DNA of 64,000 bases from Apostichopus japonicus (lineage: Eukaryota > Echinodermata > Holothuroidea > Aspidochirotida > Stichopodidae): assembly GCF_037975245.1 (NCBI RefSeq), contig NC_092573.1:7674501-7738500 (forward strand), read 5' to 3'. Of the stretch, positions 35,160 to 49,072 are shown one piece after another. The notes beneath the pieces were generated by a model, which was given only the letters and a program-made list of their open reading frames with translations, had not been told where the DNA came from and did no database searches. Numbering within the stretch: the stretch's first letter is position 1; the number at the start of each line of letters is the position of its first letter. Both the position numbers and the translations under genes were made by a program.

Positions 35160-36990
35160 AAATGATGCAGAAAAAGATATTAATGACCTCCAAATAAATA
35201 ACTTTCAAAGCACCTCATTTGAAAAAATTGATACAATATCTCAAATCCTCTCAAAAATTATATTGGATAACTATAATAAAAATTGCCCCTAAAAGTAAGC
35301 GTTAATAATAACAGGTCTTACAAATGAAATCTTTAATTAAACCAAGGCCAGGAGAAAACTGAGAAGGGAATTTCAACAAACTAGTACTTTTTACTTAAGA
35401 CTAAAATAAACAGAATCAAACCATGAAAATGAACAACAAAATTAAAATCCAAAGTAAATATCCCTTGAAAAAGAGTATAATAACATTTCAAAAGAAAAAG
35501 ACCAAAACAAGTTTGGTAAAAATTTAATGCCATCTTTAAACCAACAGAAAACCGAAACCTAGGAATCAGCACTAATTATTTAATTGATAAAAAGTGGAAC
35601 AAAATTCAAAACCTCAAAAAACAATTGAACTCTTCGCAACTACCATTAAAAATATCTTTACTGTCCCGACTGACCCAGTTTCAATAACCGCTTTAAAGAA
35701 GAAATAGACAACTTTGTCCACAGAATTGCTAATAACCTTCTCCCATGCCTCAATGGTACTTTACATAACCATAACCCCCTTACCAAACCAATTAACCACA
35801 ACGAATGAAAAAGGGCAATGAACAAATCAAAAAATATTCCTCCCCTGGGAAAGATGGGGTAATGTACATAATGCTACAAACTTGCCCAGATAACTTTATA
35901 AAGCTAAATCTCTTTAACGAGACACTTAGAACAGGCTATATTCCAAGCCATGCAAACATGCTCTTGCAATACTTATAGTTAAACCTAACAAAACCATAGC
36001 TAACCCAGAAAACTACAGACCTATAAGCCTACTTTCAGCAATAGGAAAAATTTTCGAAAAAATAATGGACAACAGAATAAGAACCCACCTAGAAAGCAAT
36101 AACTTCTCTAATACCTCTCAATCCGGATTCAGAACAAATAAATCTACAATAAACCCCATTGCTAGATTAACTGGAGGAATCAAAACATGTCTTCCTTAAA
36201 GCACAAAAGGCATTCGATAAAACCTGGCATAATGGTCTCAAATACAAATTATTAAAATTCATCCTCCTAGTAAATATCACTAGGCTCCTTTGTGCTTTCG
36301 GTTTATGCAAATTAAGTACAATTCCATCCATTCCGATCCTTTCATTCTTGAAGCTGGCACTCCCAAGGCTCAGTATTTAGTCCTCTTGTATACTCTTTGT
36401 ATATAAACGATAATAATAACGTCAGTAATACAAAAATGAGCCAATTCGCCGACGATATAGCCATGTGGAACACATGTAAAACAGTCACAAATGCATTAAA
36501 TTATTTACCAAACTCAGGCTATATAATAGAAGAGTGGTGTTACCAGTGGCGAAAAGAAATAAACCCAATCAAGAGTAAGTTATAATATTCGAATACCCGT
36601 TGAGTAGAAATAAAATAAAAACCAAGACAATCAACCAATTTAATATTACAATAAATAATAGTAAAGAAACTAAAATATAAAACTCATATAAATAAACTTA
36701 CGGGGATAGCATGGAGAACCCTTAAGACTCTACGAACATTAAGTAATACAAATATATTAAGAGCCGAGACTCTCCTCAAAATCTATCATTCCAAAATCAA
36801 ACCTATTCTTCTGTATGGTAATTTTGCCTTTATTAGATCTCCGAACTTTAATAAATTAAATAGCATCCAAACTCTGCCTACCATATCTGCCTCAAAACCC
36901 CAAGATATACACCAATAAACAACTATATGAAATTGGCAAAACATCCAGCATTGTTATAACTATCAAAAATTTAACACCAAACATCTCAAC
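35160..36990 (+). pseudogene. Second Jockey-like LINE, strongly decayed
   Basis: Short plus-strand pieces in shifting frames: an FLKAQKAFDKTWHNGLKYKL block (about 36190-36250), AFGLCKLSTIPS, the catalytic SQFADDIAMWNTCK (about 36439-36480), WCYQWRKEINPIKSKL, and HINKLTGIAWRTLKTLR with KIKPILLYG (about 36690-36820). The FADD box and the W..KWxxxINxxKxK pattern are Jockey-clade features. It is AT-rich with many stops. Confidence 0.8.
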
Positions 36991-36999
36991 AATAACTTA

Positions 37000-39900
37000 A
37001 CACATCAACTACCCACCCAAAGCTTAAATCAACCAGAATCATAAGTACCCTGGATATCCTTAAATTTAACTCGTGGAAGGAGGCCTCGGCCTTAGCAGAG
37101 GGGGCATGGTAGACTGGTGGCCCCTGAGACCTTTAACAACTAGGAACTCGGTGGCTACAGTGTTTGTGAGCTATGCAGCACAGTCACCGGGAGGGATGTG
37201 AATGCTATTTTCTCCTTAAAAGTTATCCAGTCAGGGCAGCCTTACAACTCCACTTCCGCCTTCCTACAATTCTCATTGTTTTACTTAACACAAAAAAAAA
37301 AAAAAACACGGCTCGTCTTATACACAAACTCTTTCCTTTCTGCTAAGCATTACTTAGGTCCTTATTGAAATCGTTGCAAGATACTGATCAAAAAATACAT
37401 ATATCTATTAAAATATATATCTATGTGTATCTATGCATATTGTTGTATAAAAACATTTCCAAATTCTGCAGGAGCTGGGCTCAGCCCAGTTCGATCAGAG
37501 TAATGACTTTACACACTCACTAACGTCAGTCAATTTGTTATACTTTTTATTATTGTCATCTTAATGAGGGTAGTCCTGCTCAGTGCAGAAGCACTGCTTT
37601 TTTTCAAGAGGAGCCTTCAAATACAAAAGACATATATAATCATTCAGCCACAGGATCCTGATGATTCCCTATGGGGAAATGGAAGGATGGTATTTGTGTT
37701 TCCGACACCTCCGTCAAACACTCGCAGTCACTTGAGGCTATCAGGTGGTTATGAATTGGGCATTATGCATGATTTCATCGTAAATCTTGTTTATTATGCA
37801 TTTTGTCTCAAATATTACACGAAATAGGAAGTCTAAGAGTTGTTTTTTCCCTTCAAATTTTATGTCCAATTATTATTATTTTTTTCCATAGCCACACTTT
37901 CCCCGCCCCACTTTCCCCTACTTTATCCCGCCCTACTTTCCCCGAACCTCCAACCTTGATTCTAGCTTGAGATTATAGTAAATTGAGGCATATACAATAA
38001 CATATTAAAAGTTAATACCCATCATAATTCGTAGAATATTTAAAAAACAAACAAATATTAACTAAACTCACTTGTTGAATATGGGTTATTATTCTCTGGA
38101 AAAACAAAGTCAGGACATACGTAAAGTATACGTATTCGATGAATTTCAAATAAGAAGAATCTGTTGTCATTGCTACAAACCCGGATGTGTTATTAACAGA
38201 TTTCATGACCCGCGATACATTTCGTGTTTCAAAGAAGTTCAGTCATATCCTTGACAATTGTTCAGATGATCAGTTTAAAGAGAGAGACTTATTCTTCGTC
38301 TTCATTTTCTGCAGTGGCTATTAAATTAAACTTGGAAATAAGATTATTCATTTCAATTGACTACTAAAGTTTTATGGCTTTTGCAAATGCGTTGATAATT
38401 ATAATGATAAACTTTAAATAATAAAAAAAGTTACTTCGAAAAGAGAGGAGGGGATTGAGGAGGGGAGGGGATTGAGGAGAGAGAGGGGGATTGGGTATAT
38501 CGAGGCCATGTAAGGGTAACTGAATAATCTTTGTTGAGCGTGAAGTATTATAAGACTAATTCTTTGAAAACCTCATGTGTCACTTTACAAAATGCTGGGA
38601 ATTGATTACATCATTAAACCACCGTGAAACACCTTGCATTCAACCCTAACACCATTACAACATAACACCATGTTAAAAAATTACACCATGTTACACCCTT
38701 ACAACATAACTTCATTACACATTTACACCATTACACCCACAACCTTGGATATATCTTCCGGCTATTCGTTCAGCATCTCAAAGTTGAAAAATGTTGCCAA
38801 GAGGCTTTTGACCTTTTGTAAACCATGCCAAAACAGGAATAAACTCAGTGCTGTAGCCACCAGCGAAACCCCCTCCATCCCCAGTCAGTAAATAGGTTTT
38901 GGTTTTACAAAATTGTTTTTGCGCCCCCCCCCCCCCAAGCACTGTGAACCAGTAGAAACATGATATGGAGCTATATCGCCATATGAGTACAGAGAGCGCT
39001 AACGCCAACCATTATTGTGCTATGATGAAGCATGATACTACGTATTTACTGTTAGTGAGGGGTTGGAAGTCAAACAGCCAATATTTTGACTAGCTTTTCT
39101 TCAGTGCTTGGTCACCGAAAGGGACATGGAGTCTATGGCGGAGAGGAGTGGGTGTGGTGGTAGGGGACAAGCCCGATCGAGCAGTTAGGTTGGCGGATAT
39201 ATAAAGCAGAATAATATTGGGGGAAATAACAAAGGTGTATATTAAATAAAAGCAATTTATTCCAAATGGAAGCATAAAGCCAGGGCAGCTGACTACATTG
39301 TCAGGGCTGCCAAAACCACACTCCCATTAGTATCTAACCACGAAAACCCTCGATGGCTGGGCAGTTCTACGAAAGTAAACTTTACTACAGGAGGTTTATT
39401 CACAAGCCTAACAGCCACCGGGTTCCTAAACTGGGGGCCCTCCCAAACTGGGGCCCCTTCCTCTGCCAGAGCCGAAGCCCCCTCCCAGTTCTCGAAGTTT
39501 GTCTAATCAGGGAGTTGTTATGTTCCATAACAACTCCCTGGTCTAATCAAGAGAAGATTTATAAGAGAGGAAATGATTTTTGCTAGGTTTTAATCACCAG
39601 ATACCCGAGGAGGAGTCTTTTGTTTTGTTTTGTTTGATATACCTAACTGATATAAGGCTTGGGGGATGGTATTGATCGCTTCGAGGAGCTTCTGGGTGAA
39701 GATGTACTTATTTAATGGATGTGTTGTGAATAATGTTCAGATATTGAGATTTTGGTGTTTATTGCAGTTTAAAAGGCAAATACTGCCGGATATAATAGCA
39801 GGCTTAACTTTTGTGTACTAAATTTGGACCAGGGTGTAGGAAGGTATACGTTCAATGACTTAAGCTTTTAAGGGTATTCAGAATCCTCCAGGCTTTCCCA

Positions 39901-40119
39901 GTATCAATGTTAATATGTTTCTTAAAATTGAAATTTATAGACTAGAGAAATTCCAGGTAAACAGCCTCTTCACTAGTAGGAATGTTTTCATTAATAGTTT
40001 TGATATTATAGTCGTCAATAATCTCTTTGGCAAAAAGGGTATTTGGAAATTACAAGTTTGGACTTTTGGTGATATATTTTGGCTATCCATTTGTTACAGC
40101 ATGTCCTAATAATATTAGT
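37000..40119. other. No gene recognised (inside the large intron)
   Basis: Contains an A14 tract (about 37292), a CACTTTCCCC-type pyrimidine repeat (37892-37950), a TTACACCATTACAACA-type repeat (38640-38740), and a C12 tract (38925). Open frames at 37564-37827 and 38072-38254 (the latter with five cysteines) lack splice context and family resemblance. Confidence 0.4.
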
Positions 40120-40317
40120 TAACCATTTGAATGGCTGTAACACATAACTTGACTTTCTTACTACAGTGCCAGATATATAGCAAGAACCTCAGCGAAACGG
40201 ATAAAGTGCGTTGATATATGGTTTTTGTGAGGGAAGTCTATGACAAAAATGTGAATGTATCAGAGGACTGACGACCCAACACTGGGGTGTATCATTTGAT
40301 TTGATTTGATTTGATTA
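40120..40317 (+). mobile_element. LINE 3' end with (TTGAT)n tail
   Basis: Ends GACGACCCAACACTGGGGTG followed by ATCATTTGATTTGATTTGATTTGATTA. A 4-5-bp tandem tail is typical of non-LTR retrotransposon 3' ends. A diverged relative of the preceding segment (CAGTGCCAGATA..GCGTTGA..GCGAGGGA) appears at about 41009-41070. No coding part could be read. Confidence 0.5.
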
Positions 40318-42231
<1,914 letters not shown>

Positions 42232-42516
42232 AAGCTCCCAGCGATATTTTACTGACTGGAGTGACCCGATGCTCACTGAAATTCACCTGGAAACCTCCTC
42301 AGGACTGTCAGACACAAAATGGTAGCATCATCAGTTATTCATACAAACTACAGAACGCTGATGGAGAAGAAGTGCGTAATGGAACAACGGAGAAGACTTA
42401 CGTAGCTCTTGGTGACCTAGAACGGAACAGAAAATATTACTTCATGGTGAGCGCCGTCAACTCTAAAGAAAAAGGACCATACAGTGAACCCGTCTGGGAG
42501 GAAACGCGTTACAGAA
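42232..42516 (+). CDS. FN3 domain exon 1
   Basis: A phase 1-1 exon of 285 nt (acceptor CCAACAG, donor GTAACA). It encodes one complete fibronectin type III domain: APSDILLTGVTRCSLKFTWK (strand B tryptophan), then ISYSYKLQNADGEE and the classic LGDLERNRKYYFMVSAVNSK (L..L....Y.F.V.A.N) with GPYSEPVWEET. FN3 modules of this style, with a Cys pair around the B-C region, occur in receptor tyrosine phosphatase and kinase ectodomains. Here it probably belongs to a secreted protein, joined to the signal exon at 25698 by matching phase. Confidence 0.82.
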
Positions 42517-42768
42517 GTAACAGTTCTTTTACTTCCTTCTTTTCTTTAAATTTGTCTCTATTACCTTCAGTTGATTGAATAAGAAGAATTTTACATATGT
42601 GTCAAACTATTATTAATTATACTGTTTACAACTGTTTGACAGCTAAATCATCATGGACATTATATCACAATTAAGACAAATATAAGACAAATTTGATCTC
42701 ATCTAAAGCCCTACCCATTAATTATATATGTGTTTCTTTGTGTGTGTCTATGTGTACGTCTGTATTAG

Positions 42769-43062
42769 GACCCACATGTCCTGGCAATAGTCCATTGCGG
42801 TTTGGAGGAGTCTTACGGAGTACTGCAGGCTCAGTTAGCAGTCGGCCATGGGGAACTGGTCAACCTATCTTTATTCTCCCTCATCACCTCCGGAAGAATC
42901 CATTCAAAAGGGGAGGTGCAGTTCTAATAGTCTGGTTCGGTACAGCTAAAAACTGTGGTGGCTCTTCAGTTCCCTGCCCAGGAAGAGTAACGGAAACTCA
43001 GGTATCAAGCGCGTGCCCGATAGAGGAAGCCCCAGATGATGAATTCTCGCAGTGTAATGCAG
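42769..43062 (+). CDS. Cysteine-containing extracellular exon, unrecognised module
   Basis: A phase 1-1 exon of 294 nt with acceptor GTATTAG and donor GTTAGT. It encodes GPTCPGNSPLRFGGVLRSTA, then GQPIFILPHHLRKNPFKRGG, VLIVWFGTAKNCGG and SACPIEEAPDDEFSQCNA. It is compatible in phase with the FN3 exons on both sides, so it looks like an inserted extracellular module. I do not recognise the domain; it is not a standard FN3 because it lacks the strand B Trp and the L.P.T.Y motif. Confidence 0.65.
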
Positions 43063-43870
43063 GTTAGTTTTGCTTTGTGATCGATAACATATGTCGAATT
43101 TCTTGTAGTTATTAATATCTCTAATGGTTGTTAATGAGCATAAATCTTAATTGCAATAAATCATATATGTCTGTAAGGTGATGAGCCGGGTCAGTTGGTG
43201 GTCCACGGAACTTTAATTTCAAGAATTAATGTAGTTTTGAAGCCTGAGTTGGTCTGCATAGGGAATGGACATGCAAATCTTAAGAAATCAGTCTACTTTT
43301 CTGATATATTATGCATCAAAGAGGTTTCTTTGAATGCTCAACATTAGTTATTAACAAATAAAACATCGTATTGAACCTCGAATTATATATTTCTTACATG
43401 GTGAAATATGGAATGCAACTCTCAGTGGTTGATGTAGCCTATATGGTCAGAGTGACTTCACCTCTGGCAAAGATCAGCACATATTGTAAACACTTTTGAT
43501 TTACAAATAACATCCAATAATTTCTCCTATTGCACATTCACTCATGTTCTGAAAGTGTCTATTATCAAATATATAAAACGTAAGTAATGACAGGTTAATG
43601 ACCTGACCGCTGACGCTAAGATGCCGTCACTCAAGAAGTCACAATAGCCCAGGTCAGCAGGCGCCCATTTGAAGTCTATTAACCTTAAGGTTTCGGATAA
43701 ATTTAGAACCGATGTTGTTCAACTTATGACATGGGGACCTTACATTGTAAGTAAATTAATACAATATTCATACATTAATTGTCATATTTTCCACATGGCG
43801 TATTACAGTTTCGGCCATTTTGGCATAGTGTGGTTGTTAATTAATTTATACATATATATCTCTTACTCAG

Positions 43871-44197
43871 CTTGTCCACGGTATTCGGATAATCCCACAA
43901 AATTTAGCAAAGAGAGTACTAATTCGTCAAATCTTCTCCTAACCTGGAGGGATTGGGACGTCACAGTTGACAGAGGTATCGGACCTATTACAGGTTACCT
44001 TCTGCGCCATGGCGAACTGGGAGAGCCTTCAACCGATATTCAGAAGGGGCTTAGCCTGCATAATCTGTTTACTGACCTCAACAATAAGACTTGGTACTCT
44101 TTCGAAGTTATCGGAAGGACGGGCTCGTCAACTGTGGGTGGTGGATTATGTGACGGCTCTGCGTCATTCAAGGTTCTACACATTACGGGCTGCGAAG
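43871..44197 (+). CDS. FN3-like domain exon 2
   Basis: A phase 1-1 exon of 327 nt (acceptor TACTCAG, donor GTAGGT). It encodes ACPRYSDNPTKF, SSNLLLTWRDWDVTVDRGIG, then PITGYLLRHGELGEPST and DLNNKTWYSFEVIGRTGSS. The TW..., ITGYLL and L....WYSFEV pattern fits an FN3 fold. It lies in frame between exons of the same gene. Confidence 0.78.
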
Positions 44198-44366
44198 GTA
44201 GGTGGCTTCAAGTAGATGTCTATGCCAAAAATAGGGTGGACGACTGTTGATATAGCAAGCGTTGGTACCCTTGGTACTCGAACGATAATGGATGACATCT
44301 GTTACGTGACTGCTGGCTATTTATAAGTGGGTTTCAACTACTCGAGATTAACCAACAGTCACCAGC

Positions 44367-44370
<4 letters not shown>

Positions 44371-44404
<34 letters not shown>
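44371..44404. repeat. Short (AT)n run in intron
   Basis: TA dinucleotide repeat of about 34 bp. The rest of 44198-45174 is intron sequence without recognised features. Confidence 0.95.
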
Positions 44405-44407
<3 letters not shown>

Positions 44408-45174
44408 AACATAGTGACGCCACACTTCTTGTGCGTGTCTATCGTTTTAATGTGTAAATTTGGTTTTGTAACTATTAATGTAAATTTATTCTCAAAATGA
44501 AACGAAACGGTTTTGCCATTGTATGTTTCTGCAATAGCAATGGATTAACAAAGCATTTACATTCTAGGCAATATCATTCATGTTATTTCTTATTCTTTCT
44601 TGATTGACACGTTAACTACTTTATCATTTAGGGTTAGCCTCTGGGGAACAGACGGTAGAATATCAAAATAAGGCAACACACACATACTGTGAACACAGTT
44701 TTCGTAATCATGTTTGGGCCTTTAATTAACTTTGATTCCTCTTATCCTTTATATCATCAGGAGTACCATACGTTCATGAAGTGAAACCTTTTCGGTCCAT
44801 ATCAAATTTAGACTGCTTCATTCCCCCGAAAAAGGCGGATACAGAATTCATTCATTCTAACTGTTATGTTCTTCCCACAGTTCTAAAATGGATACATTGG
44901 TAGCCTAACACATATCGCACATATAAAAAAAAATAGGTACTATGTTTTAAAATGTTTCTACATACTTGCTTATTGTACGCTCATCATCTTTGTAATTCAT
45001 TATACTGTAGAAAATTCCTCAATATGTTATTGAATTCCTCAATTCGCAATTAATTTATTTAACAAATTAAGTTTTTTTCTTGGCTCTCCTTTTAAACTCT
45101 CTTGCCAGATAATCACCTCAATTTTTACCAGAATATTATTTATCTTTTAATATTTTAATATTTTCATTATATAG

Positions 45175-45462
45175 AACCATCAGGAAAACCAGTGAAACCA
45201 CAAAGAGTGTACCAGCATGAGAGAGGAACGAGCCAAACGTCACTCCAATTTCGATATAGTCAACCTCCATCCTGCAGCTTCGGGAACTACACCCTTGTTA
45301 GTGATAACAGGATAATCAAAACAGAGATATTTTGCCGATCTGAACGTTATATCGTATTGAATAACCTCACCCCATGCACAGAATATGAATTTCAGTTACA
45401 ATATGTCAACACCATTGGTGCAGGGCCAAAAGGTTTCGCGAGAGAAACTACGAAATGTGATA
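45175..45462 (+). CDS. FN3-like domain exon 3
   Basis: A phase 1-1 exon of 288 nt (acceptor ATTATATAG, donor GTAAGT). It encodes EPSGKPVKPQRVYQHERG, TSLQFRYSQPPSCSFGNYTL, and the FN3 signature LNNLTPCTEYEFQLQYVNTI followed by GAGPKGFARETTKC. The strand B aromatic is Phe/Tyr, not Trp. The cysteine pair (SC.. and CR.., PCTEY) resembles that in FN3 exon 1. Confidence 0.78.
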
Positions 45463-45589
45463 GTAAGTTGAGAATTCAAAATCTTGGTCAAACAAAGTTA
45501 GCCAAAAAATGGCGGAACATCACAAACTGCCAGGGTGTGTTGAGTGCCAATTAATAACTAACTCACAAGTGAAACTATATAACTTATAA

Positions 45590-45890
45590 CCCGACTCATA
45601 TCGACCTTCGTCGAATCCACCGCACACTTCCCGACCAATCACGACCCGAATCCTCTCGACCGTCGTAACGCCCGTCGAACAATATCCGACTGACCACAAC
45701 CCGACTATTTTTTACCTTCGGAGAGCCCCACGCACACTGTCCGAACAATTACTTATGACCCGACTCTTTTCGACCTTCCTTAAGCCTGTCGCACACTGTT
45801 CGACAAGTCACGACTTGACTTCGTCAAGTGGAAAGTCATGGATAGTCGGACAATGTGCGTGTGCTTAAGTTTCTGTCAGTTATAAGTCCC
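45590..45890. repeat. About 65-bp tandem repeat with inverted last unit
   Basis: Three to four diverged units containing CGACCTTCGTCGA..CCGCACACTGTCCGAC..TCACGACCCGACT. The last segment (GTCGGACAATGTGCG, about 45853) is the reverse complement of the ACACTGTCCGAC core, so the block can fold back. It lies in the intron after FN3 exon 3 and resembles a small DNA-element terminus array. Confidence 0.7.
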
Positions 45891-46245
45891 TCCGGATTTA
45901 GTCGGTAAACCTTTACATGAAGCGTTTCCTCGCAGGCAGCTGTGGTAACGTATCATGATAAATTCTACAGACATTACTGTGAGAAATAAGATCCAATCAC
46001 ACATTGAGCCCCAACTATATAACTTTATACCGTGGAGTGAATGAAATATGCTGCTAGTCTTTTAAACCTACAATTCAGTTGTTGACAGTTATTTTTCATC
46101 AATTCCTAACGCTGTTGACTTAGTGAGGGACAAATTACACATGTTAGCTAGAGCCACAGGATGTAAATTAAAAACGAACTGATTGAGAAAATATGGGGAA
46201 ACAAACCTTAATGAAGCATAGGAATAAAGCAAAATATATGAAAAG

Positions 46246-46478
46246 TAAACGAGTGTGAGGTTGCCTCTTATATAATCAACATTACCTCTGTAAAAAGAAA
46301 GTGTCAAGAGATCAATAATTGGAGAATCGTCGACAAAACATTAGATAAGAATGTGAGAAATTATACCTTCAATAGTTCAGCCTTCAGAGGCAACACAGAG
46401 TACCATGTCACCCTCAGAGCTAAAATAGAGAAGGTGAAAGTGACTCAGAAACTGCCAAGGAACTCACAGTTATGCTTC
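46246..46478 (+). CDS. Possible partial FN3 exon
   Basis: Open for 77 codons with donor GTAAGT. It encodes NECEVASYIINITSVKRKCQ and NYTFNSSAFRGNTEYHVTLR (the F strand of an FN3). The first half of the domain is missing, the proposed acceptor (GAAAAG at 46245) is purine-rich and weak, and the exit phase 0 does not match the entry phase 2 of the last exon. It is either a decayed exon or one whose partners I have not found. Confidence 0.4.
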
Positions 46479-46920
46479 GTAAGTATATTGTAGGTGATGC
46501 GGGTTAAGATGCAGTTGCTTTTAAACTGCAGAGGATCCTGAACAAAGGCATGAGTGTAATATATTTTACTCAGGGTATTATGATGCAATCTCATCTTTCA
46601 CTCTATCGAACGCGATAAAAGATTTAATGTAGTGTGTTTATCTGAGTTTGTATATATATCGATATAGCGCCAAACTTTACACCGGGCGTCTGTATTTTCC
46701 ATATATAATATTAACAACAGATGTGTCCGTTTAATATCTAAGAGTTTACATGTTGGTCACTCGTTTACAAGGTAACTTATGAGTCTCTATGGCAACCAAG
46801 AGGTACATGTAAATCGTGTACAATTTGAATATGTCTCAGCAGAGTAAAGAGGAACTAATTGTTTCTCGGGAAAGTTTAAGCATTAAACATACTGCGTATA
46901 TGTTTATTCTCCCCAAACAG

Positions 46921-47206
46921 CGAAATCCCCGTAAACGTCGATGTCAGCCAAGTCAATTCCACATCTGCGACTGTCTCGTGGGGAAAGGTTACTTGCGACC
47001 AACCCAAGAACGATGACGTCATTGGATACCACTACCGGCTCACATCGGACGGCAATGGTGTACGAGAAGATACAACGGAAGAACTAAAAGTGGAGCTGAA
47101 TAGCTTAACTCCTAATTCAAAGTACAAGTTTAAAGTCAAAGCTATGACTTCATCTAAAGAGGGTGTTCCTTTCACTGATGACATCGTCTTCGACACTCCT
47201 GAGTAA
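46921..47206 (+). CDS. Terminal FN3 exon with stop codon
   Basis: Acceptor CCCCAAACAG, then an open frame (phase 2 entry) with EIPVNVDVSQVNSTSATVSW, GYHYRLTSDGNGVRED and LNSLTPNSKYKFKVKAMTSS, ending FDTPE then TAA at 47204-47206. This is a complete FN3 domain. No transmembrane segment or cytoplasmic kinase or phosphatase follows, so the product appears to be secreted. The entry phase does not match the phase 1 exit of FN3 exon 3, so at least one further exon is needed between them. Confidence 0.75.
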
Positions 47207-47314
47207 CTTTCCTCCCGTTGGAGGTGGACTTCAGAAGATCAGACCCGACTAAGGAATATTTTGGTGTCTTGCGTTACCATGTGACAAGATATGTTAAGCA
47301 ATTATTTGAATGAA

Positions 47315-47320
47315 AATAAA
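47315..47320 (+). terminator. Polyadenylation signal AATAAA of the FN3 gene
   Basis: AATAAA lies 109 nt after the stop codon and is followed by an A-rich stretch. This agrees with 47206 being the end of the coding sequence. Confidence 0.65.
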
Positions 47321-47849
47321 AACAGAAAAAAATAATCGGTTCAATAAGCGATGATATTTGTATCCAAGTTGGTACTTAAATAAAAAGAAGATACGGAGAC
47401 AGAGACAACAAAATAAATAAAATGTAATTTGTTCAGATACAAATAAATCTCGTAACTTCTTTTATTTTGTTTTCTCATCTCTACTGATATATATATGTAA
47501 GGATGTTCGTGTGTTTGTATTTATAGGGATGTGTTGGTGCATGTGCGTGTATGTGTGTGTGTGTTTATTCATAGATGTGTGTATGCATGCACGTGAACCT
47601 CAAAAGTACTGCAGGGTCAACAACAATATTTTCGTGAAACAGGGTTGGAACTGTTATGCACATATCTTTCAAAGCAATAAATGAGAATGCAAAAATTAAC
47701 TGACCGGACTTCCATTGCACTTTCCGTGCAAACGGTTTATGAGTAGAATCGAGCCTCAGAAAATATACACATGTTGATAACTATATTGATGCTCAGCTTC
47801 GCCAGAGCCAAGTTCAGAACCAAGGAGTGGAGCAAACGGTAAGTGGGCA
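47321..47849. other. Intergenic sequence with GT-rich runs
   Basis: Contains GTGTATGTGTGTGTGTG-type sequence at about 47545-47585. No gene was recognised. Confidence 0.4.
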
Positions 47850-49064
47850 CATGGGCGGCGATCCGTACTTCTGAGTGGGGGGGATATGACCTTGTTGACT
47901 ATCTAAGCGTAGCGCCACCATTGGTTGGCGCGAAGCGTACAAGAAAATTTTGGGATTTACAAACCCTCTAGATGGCCGGAAACGGCACTTGCCGAGGTTT
48001 CCATGCGGCATATACCCAACTGTAAAATAGGGATATCATGTCCGAAATATCTCATAATCAGGATCCAAAATACTTTTTTTTGAATTTCGGGTGTTATTTT
48101 GGGAAAATTGCCCCTGTCAATCTTGTTTCAGGCGCTACGTTAGAATGTTCGAGAGCTCTTTATATTATTCGATGAAGAAAATGGCCTCATGCAGGCTATT
48201 ATAGGCCTATACACATGCAATACACAATTACAATAGTTACATTCCTAGGTACCGATTGCTAGGGCATCCAGGTGAAACGTACGTGTATTAACAGGGGCGT
48301 CGGAAGCTATTTGGGATTGGTACGGAAGATCAGAGTGTGGCCATCTACCATAATTATCGGGGGGGGGGGACGTTTGGAAGGTCAAACTACGCTACGCGCC
48401 ACCATTGGTTGGCGCGTAGCGTAATGGAGAAAATTTTGAAAAAATGCCTCCCAGATTGCAGGAAATGGCACTTTCCGAGCTTTTCTTATGTGCATTCTCC
48501 CTTGTCTGTTTTTGTACCCGATTAATCTTCTGAAACACATTTTGAAGTATGTTTCATTTTGGTTCTTTATTTTTTGCCTTTTTTTTCTTCTTAGTGCTAC
48601 TTTTTTTCTCCTTTTTTTTGCGCCGTGAATATTGGTCCGGCGAACCGCTCCGACGCCCCTAATTAAGCATTACCCTGGTAACATGAGATTCTCAGCTGTT
48701 TGAGGGAACATGTACGTGTGTAGGCCTACTATAGGGCCTATATGAATACTATGAGGGTGCATATATGTACTTTATCAATACCGTGGGCGCAATAATACAT
48801 TTTGTTGTTATAGGGCCAATGAAACCTACAGTCAACTATTCTTGCTTTATAAAGACGGTTTATTTGAAAAGATCGCACTGCGTTTATGGTAGGCGAGAAA
48901 TGAAGCTAAAAAAGAGCCGTACATTCACGATGATGCATAAATGAAGGCATGAAAATATTCTTATTCCTGGCATTTGGTGGGGGGGATATGGTGTGTTACA
49001 TCCCCTCCACCCATTTTCATGGGGGGGATATATCCCCCCATCCCCCCCAGGATCGCCGCCCATG
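47850..49064. mobile_element. hAT-like MITE (CATGGGCGGCGATCC TIR) with perfect 8-bp TSD
   Basis: The 15-bp TIR CATGGGCGGCGATCC at both ends is flanked by a perfect 8-bp duplication AGTGGGCA (47842-47849 and 49065-49072). It belongs to the same family as 21441-22273, and the two are nearly identical outside insertions. This copy carries the 370-bp nested element 48292-48661. Hairpin module at about 47905-47945. No ORF. Confidence 0.95.
48292..48661. mobile_element. 370-bp nested MITE, 5-bp TSD ATTAA
   Basis: The other copy of the host element (21441 family) reads straight through GTGTATTAAGCATTACC, which defines the insertion. Ends CAGGGGCGTCGGA and, on the opposite strand, TAGGGGCGTCGGA. ATTAA duplicated at 48287-48291 and 48662-48666. 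It contains its own hairpin, CTACGCGCCACCATTGGTTG..., at about 48390 and AAATGGCACTTTCCG at about 48466. Confidence 0.9.
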
Positions 49065-49072
49065 AGTGGGCA

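Noticed and set aside
37564-38254. Open frames of 60-87 codons, one with several cysteines
   Set aside because: No splice context, no family resemblance, and they lie between LINE fossils in an intron.
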